Source: Chlorobiota bacterium
GTDB taxonomy: Bacteria > Bacteroidota > Bacteroidia > Bacteroidales > B39-G9
Assembly (NCBI GenBank): GCA_030632095.1
Contig: DAOVJU010000051.1
Location: 1 to 11,601, forward strand
Direction of reading: 5' to 3'
DNA: 11,601 nucleotides
The notes beneath the pieces are model-generated. The model was not told the DNA's origin. It saw only the letters and a list, made by a program, of their open reading frames with translations, and did not search any database. The position numbers and the translations under genes are program-made. This document shows, in pieces, positions 6,409-11,601 of this stretch. Position 1 is the stretch's first letter, and each line of letters starts with the position of its first letter.

Positions 6409-8358
6409 ATGAAAAAGAAAATAGGAGTATATATTTGCCATTGTGGTAATAACATTTCAGATTATGTTGATGTTGAAAAAGTTAAAGACATAATTGCTGC
6501 TGAAGATGGAGTTGCAATTGCCAAAACCACAATGTTTGCATGTGCAGATTCGGCTCAGAATGAAATTATTCAGGATATACAAGATAACAATCTGGATGGA
6601 TTAGTTATTGCATCATGTTCACCTAAATTGCACTTGTTTACTTTTAGAAATGTTGCTGAACGTGCTGGATTAAATCCATATAATTATGTTCAGGCAAACA
6701 TACGGGAACAAACATCATGGGCTCATTCTGATAACCCAAAGGGCGCTACCGAAAAAGCAATTCAGCTTGTGAAAGCTGCCCTTGCAAAAGTAAAACATTC
6801 AGAAGCATTAGCCTTACAAAAAATTCCAGCAGTAAATACTGTTTTGGTTATTGGTGCAGGTGTTGCTGGTATGCGCTCTGCTATTGAACTTGCCGATATG
6901 GGTTCTAAGGTTCATCTAATTGAAAGAACACATTTTGTTGGGGGAAGGACTTCACAATGGAGTAAATTATTTACTACCAGTGAAACCGGTGAAGAAATTG
7001 TTTCAAGGTTATATTATAGTGTTCTGGAACACGACAATATTACGCTATATATGGGTACAGAAGTGGTTTCAAACAGCGGAAGTGTAGGAAACTTTGAAGT
7101 AGAGCTTAAAAAAACACCCCGGTATATTGACCCCGATTGTAAAATTGAAGATGATACAGAATTTGAAAACAAATTGCAAAAAGCTATTGATATTTGCCCG
7201 GTTGAAGTAATTGATGAATTTAACTTTGGCCTGACCAAACGTAAGGCGATTTATAAAAATTTTAAAAGCGAATTTCCCGAATGCCCTGCAATTGATGCTG
7301 CAAATTGTACAAAATGCGGAGATTGTGAAAAAGTATGTGATGGAATAAAGCTGGATCAAAAAGAAGAATATACTACAATCAAAGTTGGAGCTATACAACT
7401 TTGCACCGGATTTGATCCGTATGAACCTAAAGATGGTGAATTTGGGTACAATGAAATTGACAATGTAATTACATTACAGCAATTTAAAAGATTGATTGAA
7501 TTATGTCCTGATAAACTTATCCATAAAGATAAAGAGATCAGAAATATCGCTTACATCTATTGCGTTGGAAGCCGGCAGGTAGATGGAGATAATAAGTATT
7601 GTTCGAGATATTGTTGTACTTCGGCTATTTTTACAGCTATTCATGTAAAAGATAAATACAAAAATATTAACAATTTTCATTTAAACAGGGGAATAAGGAC
7701 CTATGGCAAACAAGAAATCTTATATCACCAATCATCTTCTCAAGGAGATATATATTTGCAATCTTTTGCTGATAGCCCTCCTGTTGTTGGGAAAAACGGC
7801 AATACAACATCAATTATAATCAACGATATTTTAACAGCTGATAAGGAAATAGAAGTTGAAGCCGATTTAGTTGTCCTTGTTACAGGAATGATCCCACGTA
7901 AGGATAATTCAATTGGTAATATTCTAAAAGTACCATATGGGAGAGATAATTTTTTCAATGAGATTCATCCTAAGTTAAAACCGGTAGAAACAGTTATTGA
8001 TGGCGTTTTTATTTCAGGGGCATGCCAGGCGCCATTGAATATTACAGAAACATCTAAATCTACTTTGTCAGCAGCTTCAAAAGCCAATTCATTATTAAAA
8101 AGCGGTGAAATAGAATTAGAGCCTACAATAGCACAAGTGAAAAGTGATATCTGTAACTGGTGTGATAAATGCACCTTAGCCTGTCCGTACGATGCTATTT
8201 CAAAAATAGAACATAAGGGTAAACAAGTGGCAGCAATTATTGAGGCTAAATGCAAAGGTTGCGGAATGTGCCTGCCTGTTTGCCCTGAAAATGCAATAGA
8301 TCTAATTGGTTTTAGTGATGTTGAAATTGAAACAATGATTGAAGCATTAATAGAATGA
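6409..8358 (+). CDS. hdrA: Full-length HdrA-like FAD/ferredoxin protein (QmoB-type position)
   Basis: A 649-residue HdrA-family protein. The N-terminal HdrA domain (1-135) has GVYICHCG (C10, C12), C45 and IASCSPKLH (C70). FAD binding is at VLVIGAGVAGMRSAIELA (G149-x-G151-x-x-G154) with acceptor E172. The HdrA Cys-x-x-Cys after SKLF is missing (residues TTSETGEE instead). In the inserted ferredoxin the first cluster motif is broken, with only C244 and C263 left, while the second is complete: C300/C303/C306/C310, followed by Asp in place of Pro. Then come YCVGSRQ (C385) and YCSRYCC (C398, C402, C403). Two full [4Fe-4S] motifs close the protein: C582/C585/C588/C592 and C615/C618/C621/C625. It ends without an MvhD domain, which here is a separate gene. 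It likely pairs with the short HdrA-like protein. Confidence 0.88.
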   Translation: MKKKIGVYICHCGNNISDYVDVEKVKDIIAAEDGVAIAKTTMFACADSAQNEIIQDIQDNNLDGLVIASCSPKLHLFTFRNVAERAGLNPYNYVQANIREQTSWAHSDNPKGATEKAIQLVKAALAKVKHSEALALQKIPAVNTVLVIGAGVAGMRSAIELADMGSKVHLIERTHFVGGRTSQWSKLFTTSETGEEIVSRLYYSVLEHDNITLYMGTEVVSNSGSVGNFEVELKKTPRYIDPDCKIEDDTEFENKLQKAIDICPVEVIDEFNFGLTKRKAIYKNFKSEFPECPAIDAANCTKCGDCEKVCDGIKLDQKEEYTTIKVGAIQLCTGFDPYEPKDGEFGYNEIDNVITLQQFKRLIELCPDKLIHKDKEIRNIAYIYCVGSRQVDGDNKYCSRYCCTSAIFTAIHVKDKYKNINNFHLNRGIRTYGKQEILYHQSSSQGDIYLQSFADSPPVVGKNGNTTSIIINDILTADKEIEVEADLVVLVTGMIPRKDNSIGNILKVPYGRDNFFNEIHPKLKPVETVIDGVFISGACQAPLNITETSKSTLSAASKANSLLKSGEIELEPTIAQVKSDICNWCDKCTLACPYDAISKIEHKGKQVAAIIEAKCKGCGMCLPVCPENAIDLIGFSDVEIETMIEALIE

Positions 8359-8453
8359 TAGAAGAATAAGGGTTAGAACAGGGGAGATAACTTTTAAACT
8401 TATAACTCTTGACTCACAATTAACAAAACATTTTACACGATAAATTTTTTCTT

Positions 8454-8738
8454 ATGAAAGCAGAAAAAGGTAAAACAATAAATTACATGAAAGAAAAGCG
8501 TACTGTTCCCGAAGCATTAAAGGAAAAACGGAAAGAAGACGCTAAAATTAAAAAGGCGATTTTAAAATCATTGGAATCCGGTGAGAAAACTATACCACAA
8601 ATTTCTGAAGAAATAAATCTACCAACGGAAATTGTAACATATCACATTTATTCACTCAGAAAATTTTATGAAGTTGAAACAGGTGAAATAGATGATATGG
8701 ATGAATATTTTTTCTTTAAACTGAAAAAAAACAAGTAA
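8454..8738 (+). CDS. Small winged-helix-like DNA-binding protein
   Basis: A 94-residue basic protein with no cysteine. After a charged, Lys/Glu-rich start (1-30) it shows a helix-turn-helix pattern: helix KKAILKSLESG, then TIPQISEEINLPTEIVTYHIYSLRKF (46-71), with a likely wing YEVETGEIDDMDEYFFFKL. This resembles winged-helix regulators of ArsR or MarR type, although the family is not certain. It lies between the long HdrA-like gene (95 nt before) and the QmoC-like gene (2 nt after), so it is probably co-translated with the latter. A local regulator of the sulfur genes is one reading; an assembly or accessory role for the complex is another. The first ATG (8454) was chosen; M12 at 8487 is an alternative start. 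Confidence 0.68.
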   Translation: MKAEKGKTINYMKEKRTVPEALKEKRKEDAKIKKAILKSLESGEKTIPQISEEINLPTEIVTYHIYSLRKFYEVETGEIDDMDEYFFFKLKKNK

Positions 8739-8740
8739 AT

Positions 8741-9793
8741 ATGTCAAAAGTAAATACAAATTTTTCAACCGATCTAAAAAAATATGGTTCAATTAATTTT
8801 AACGAGTGTTATAATTGTGGTAACTGTACAGCGGTTTGCTCCTTATCGACAGAAGAAAGTTCTTTTCCCAGGGAGATGGTGCGATACAGTATATTAGGAT
8901 TAGATAAGGATATTAAATCTTCGCTTAAACCATGGCTCTGTTATTATTGTGGCGAATGTAGCGAAACTTGTCCGAGGGTAGCAAATCCGGGAGAGTTAAT
9001 GATGATTCTCAGAAGATGGCTTATTACTAAGTATGACTGGACAGGGCTTTCCGGCGTTCTTTTTAAATCCCTGACAGCTTCAATAGTTGCATTTGCACTA
9101 GTAGCTATTTTAGTTATCATTGTTGGTTTTTTTAAACAATTCAATACAGAGGCCTTATTGCATTTAGGACATTATTTTGAAATGATTTCAATTGCCTCAG
9201 TATTCCTCATCATATTACTCCCAAATATTATTCGTATGTGGTGGTTTACGATAATTAAAACAAAAGCAAAAGTTAATTTTTTATCTTATCTCAAAGCTAT
9301 TTGGGACCTGATTGTACACATGTTTACTCAAAAAAGATCTTTGGAGTGTGAAGAAGAAAATACATTCCGCTGGTTAGAACACTTTTTAATTGTAATTGGT
9401 TATTTATTATTGCTTTTTATAACCGTTTTTCTTGATTGGTTTGCAACTGAAAGCAAAATTGTTTTATGGTCAGGATATATAGTAAGTGCATTAGTATTTA
9501 TAATTACTTTCGATTTTGTACTCGACCGTATTAAAAAGAATAAAGAAATAAATAAATTTTCACATCCCAGTGATTGGTTTTTTGTTATATGGCTCTTCTT
9601 AATGGCATTCTCGGCATTTGTTGTCCGGGTATTTATCGATGCTCATTTAATAGATAATAACATATGGGTGTATATGGTGCATATAATTATTCTTGCCCAA
9701 TGGGCTATGCTTATTGTCCCTTTTGGAAAATGGACACATTTTTTATATCGCTCGTTTGCAATGTACTTCGATAAATTAAAAATGAGTCAATAA
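8741..9793 (+). CDS. qmoC: QmoC-like HdrC-cytochrome b fusion, membrane quinone-linked subunit
   Basis: A 350-residue fusion of an HdrC-type ferredoxin domain and an HdrE/NarI-like membrane domain. Two [4Fe-4S] motifs are complete: C23/C26/C29/C33 and C67/C70/C73/C77. About six hydrophobic segments follow, roughly 108-131, 149-171, 213-233, 243-264, 279-303 and 312-331. Histidines H214, H274, H314 and H333 near segment ends are candidate heme b ligands. In sulfate reducers QmoC moves electrons between menaquinol and the two HdrA-like subunits. The same domain layout here, next to two HdrA-like genes and with no HdrB, supports a Qmo-like complex. The start lies 2 nt after the preceding stop codon, so translation is probably coupled. 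Confidence 0.85.
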   Translation: MSKVNTNFSTDLKKYGSINFNECYNCGNCTAVCSLSTEESSFPREMVRYSILGLDKDIKSSLKPWLCYYCGECSETCPRVANPGELMMILRRWLITKYDWTGLSGVLFKSLTASIVAFALVAILVIIVGFFKQFNTEALLHLGHYFEMISIASVFLIILLPNIIRMWWFTIIKTKAKVNFLSYLKAIWDLIVHMFTQKRSLECEEENTFRWLEHFLIVIGYLLLLFITVFLDWFATESKIVLWSGYIVSALVFIITFDFVLDRIKKNKEINKFSHPSDWFFVIWLFLMAFSAFVVRVFIDAHLIDNNIWVYMVHIIILAQWAMLIVPFGKWTHFLYRSFAMYFDKLKMSQ

Positions 9794-9863
9794 AATTAAT
9801 AAATTGATTTGGTTTTCTAATTTTAAGTTTCTTAGTGTCAAGTCAAGCCTAAAACTTCCCAAT

Positions 9864-9899
9864 TCGTCCTTGTTTGAGCGATAGCAGTAATGAGGATGA
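9864..9899 (+). repeat. Imperfect hairpin in the gap after the QmoC-like gene
   Basis: TCGTCCTTGTT (9864-9874) pairs with AATGAGGATGA (9889-9899) with three wobble pairs, enclosing a small inner GC-GATA-GC hairpin. There is no T-tract, so it is a weak terminator candidate; it may be a dispersed intergenic repeat. The 137-nt gap otherwise holds nothing I can name and marks the end of the sulfur locus. Confidence 0.4.
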
Positions 9900-9930
9900 G
9901 AGAGTTAAAATACTTTGTTTATAATTTAAA

Positions 9931-10377
9931 ATGTATACGAATAGGAAGATAGTATCATTATTAATTAGGCCATTATTTGCAATATTTCTTTTTATTTCCC
10001 AATTCTTAAGTGGCAGAAAAACATTTTTTACCGAAGATACGATTATAGTAATAGCTGGAATTATAATTTTTATAATAGGAGTTTACATAAATATCATTTC
10101 AGGATTTCATTTAACTAAATCAAGAAAAAACAAAAAAATATCAAAAACAGGGCCTTATAAATTAATAAGACACCCAATATATTTATCAATTTACATATTG
10201 TCAATCGGGATGGGATTGATTTTTTTCTCTCCCATTTGGTTTGTAGTCTTGCTGTTATTTATACCATTTTGGATAATTGAATGTAAGAAAGAGGAAGCAG
10301 AAATGATAGAATTATATAAAAATGACTATTTAGAATATAGGATGCAAACAAAGATGTTTATACCAAAAATATATTGA
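9931..10377 (+). CDS. Isoprenylcysteine carboxyl methyltransferase-like membrane protein
   Basis: A 148-residue membrane protein of the ICMT/PEMT-like family. Hydrophobic segments lie at about 7-27, 36-58 and 82-117. The conserved S-adenosylmethionine-binding core is visible as GPYKLIRHPIYLS (74-86), including the Arg-His-Pro motif. It is followed by the acidic helix ECKKEEAEMIELYKNDYLEY (117-136), typical of the C-terminal half of the fold. Bacterial members are small and rarely have a known substrate, so methyl transfer to a lipid or small molecule is only the default guess. Gaps of over 130 nt on both sides suggest it is transcribed separately, and nothing ties it to the sulfur genes. Confidence 0.78.
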   Translation: MYTNRKIVSLLIRPLFAIFLFISQFLSGRKTFFTEDTIIVIAGIIIFIIGVYINIISGFHLTKSRKNKKISKTGPYKLIRHPIYLSIYILSIGMGLIFFSPIWFVVLLLFIPFWIIECKKEEAEMIELYKNDYLEYRMQTKMFIPKIY

Positions 10378-10427
10378 AGATTTTTAAGTAGGCATCTAAC
10401 TTGGCATTATTAAGCTTACTGTTAAGA

Positions 10428-10469
10428 TTTGGTTTTTGCCAACACATAAAATCAACCCTAAAAACCAAA
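10428..10469. repeat. Inverted repeat upstream of the methyltransferase gene
   Basis: TTTGGTTTTT (10428-10437) is perfectly complementary to AAAAACCAAA (10460-10469), with 22 nt between. TTTTTGCCAAC also occurs twice in direct orientation, at 10433-10443 and 10478-10488, the second copy overlapping the -33 element of the predicted promoter. The arrangement could be an operator or the end of the upstream transcript. Confidence 0.5.
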
Positions 10470-10479
10470 GGAGCTATTT

Positions 10480-10511
10480 TTTGCCAACCCAACAGATTAT
10501 AGGTAACTTTG
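10480..10511 (+). promoter_or_regulatory. Bacteroidota-type promoter for the DNA methyltransferase gene
   Basis: TTTG at 10480-10483 and TAACTTTG at 10504-10511 match the Bacteroidota -33 (TTG) and -7 (TAnnTTTG) elements, with a 20-nt spacer inside the usual 19-21 range. Only four bases separate the -7 element from the ATG at 10516, so the transcript would start at or within a few bases of the start codon. Confidence 0.55.
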
Positions 10512-10515
10512 TAAA

Positions 10516-11601
10516 ATGAATAGATTTTATGAAATACTAACTCCAACCCAAGAATTGTTCAATAATAAAGTTGAATTACTACCATCTGTTACAGAGCTTT
10601 TTGAATACGAATTAGCATACCTGGAATTTAAATCTATAAATGAAAATGAATATCTTGAAAGAAGTGCTTATGCAAAAAGTTATAAGAAAGAAAATAGTTT
10701 ACATTTTTTAAGATATTCTGACATTCCTGACGCAGTAACAGAAAGTCGTTCATCAGTAACAAATGCGTATTTTAAAAATGGTTTGTTTTCTACAGGATAT
10801 GCAACTCACAGTTTATTTCCATATCGTGGTAAATTTCACCCACAGTTAATTAAAGGATTAATAAATATTTTGGGATTGAAAAAAGGGGAAACAATATTAG
10901 ATCCAATGGCAGGAAGTGGAACAACAAATGTTGAAGCTGCATTAATGGGTATTAATTCATATGCAATTGATATTAGTCCCTTTTGTCAATTAATGACAAA
11001 AACAAAATATGAAGCGTTGAATATTGACAAAAATATTTTACAAGATTTAGACTTAAACCCTGATAAATTATTTTTGTTCTATAAAAAGGGTAATGTTATA
11101 GAAAGACTTTCAAAAATAAATTTTGAAAAGCAGAAAATATACTATTTAGCACTTTTAGCTTATTTAGATGCGTTAGGGTATTCAAAAAGAGTAGTTCGTT
11201 CAAATCATGAGCAATTATTTAGCAAAGTCCTAACAAGATATATTGAAACAGTTAAAAGTTTTCTTAACAATAAATACTTCGATAACAGTAGTATTGGAAA
11301 ATTAGAGATTTTAGAAAATTCAGATGCTTTAAATATTGAATTAGAAGATAACTCTATTGATGGTATTATTACTTCACCTCCATATTCTTTTGCTATTGAT
11401 TATGTTGAGAATGATAAAGACCAATTAGAATTTCTTGGTTACGATACTAATGCCTTAAAACAAAAATTAATTGGATTAAAAGGAAAGTCAAAAGAGGAAA
11501 AACTTAAAACATATTTTAATGATATGGATATGTTTTGTTATGAAGCATCACGAGTGTTGAAGAAAAATAAATACCTTGTAATAATTATAGGTTCAAATAC
11601 A
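10516..11601 (+). CDS. DNA methyltransferase (N4-cytosine/N6-adenine type), 3' end outside the window
   Basis: An open frame of 362 codons from ATG 10516 to the window edge, with no stop. Motif I for S-adenosylmethionine binding is DPMAGSGTT (129-137), and the catalytic motif IV is TSPPY (286-290), the amino-methyltransferase signature. Motif I comes before motif IV with about 150 residues between them, a long spacer that may hold part of the target-recognition region. The approach to motif I, FPYRGKFHPQLIKGLI (101-116), is also seen in DNA methylases of this group. It is probably part of a restriction-modification or phage-defence set whose partner would lie beyond 11601; it could also be a solitary methylase. 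The start follows a promoter by four bases, and no in-frame Met follows before residue 131. Confidence 0.85.
   Translation, partial: MNRFYEILTPTQELFNNKVELLPSVTELFEYELAYLEFKSINENEYLERSAYAKSYKKENSLHFLRYSDIPDAVTESRSSVTNAYFKNGLFSTGYATHSLFPYRGKFHPQLIKGLINILGLKKGETILDPMAGSGTTNVEAALMGINSYAIDISPFCQLMTKTKYEALNIDKNILQDLDLNPDKLFLFYKKGNVIERLSKINFEKQKIYYLALLAYLDALGYSKRVVRSNHEQLFSKVLTRYIETVKSFLNNKYFDNSSIGKLEILENSDALNIELEDNSIDGIITSPPYSFAIDYVENDKDQLEFLGYDTNALKQKLIGLKGKSKEEKLKTYFNDMDMFCYEASRVLKKNKYLVIIIGSNT

Noticed and set aside
5075..9793. A genuine methanogen-type heterodisulfide reductase (HdrABC).
   Set aside because: No HdrB with CCG domains is present, and the HdrC domain is fused to a cytochrome b, which fits a Qmo-like quinone-linked complex better.
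10394..10428. Integron attC-like site: ATCTAAC with GTTAAGAT as an imperfect inverted pair.
   Set aside because: The span is only 35 nt, shorter than normal attC sites, the right-hand box breaks the GTTRRRY consensus, and no integrase or cassette series is visible.

Overview
The window looks like a Bacteroidota chromosome or metagenome contig. It is strongly AT-rich. The first lipoprotein carries a Bacteroidota-type surface-export signal (Cys-Lys-Glu followed by Asp residues). Most genes lack a Shine-Dalgarno (SD) sequence, and one promoter matches the Bacteroidota form TTG-N20-TAnnTTTG. All genes lie on the + strand. The sulfur and Hdr content suggests an anaerobic or microaerophilic sulfur-cycling member; this is inference.

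Region 1 (92-3651) encodes exported proteins. It has a probably surface-exposed double-rhodanese lipoprotein, a strong palindromic terminator, an OprO/OprP-type outer-membrane porin, a secreted double-rhodanese, and a single-rhodanese lipoprotein with an unusual Cys-Gly-Gly C-terminus. Region 2 (3751-4472) encodes two small cytoplasmic sulfur carriers, a DsrE2-type protein and TusA. These are the only two genes in the window with near-perfect SD sites.

Region 3 (4473-9793) starts with a structured intergenic element of about 95 nt. It then encodes a free-standing MvhD/FlpD-type protein, a short HdrA-like flavoprotein, a full-length HdrA-like flavoprotein with ferredoxin domains, a small winged-helix protein, and an HdrC-cytochrome b fusion of QmoC type. 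No HdrB (CCG-domain) subunit is visible. Two HdrA-type flavoproteins plus an HdrC/HdrE fusion without HdrB is the layout of a Qmo (quinone-interacting membrane oxidoreductase) complex, here with the MvhD domain as a separate protein. No aprAB, sat or dsrAB is in the window.

Taken together, regions 1-3 read as one sulfur-handling and electron-transfer locus. Rhodaneses and a porin would handle sulfane sulfur outside the inner membrane, DsrE2/TusA would carry persulfide in the cytoplasm, and the Qmo-like complex would exchange the electrons with menaquinone. The direction (sulfur oxidation, reduction or disproportionation) cannot be read from the sequence.

Region 4 (9794-11601) is a different neighbourhood. 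It holds an isoprenylcysteine carboxyl methyltransferase-like membrane protein and the 5' part of a DNA methyltransferase that runs off the window, preceded by a promoter that would give a near-leaderless mRNA. Bases 1-91 are AT-rich leader sequence with no gene or promoter I can support. There is no gene-free stretch over 300 bases, and I saw no tRNA, rRNA, CRISPR array or transposase.
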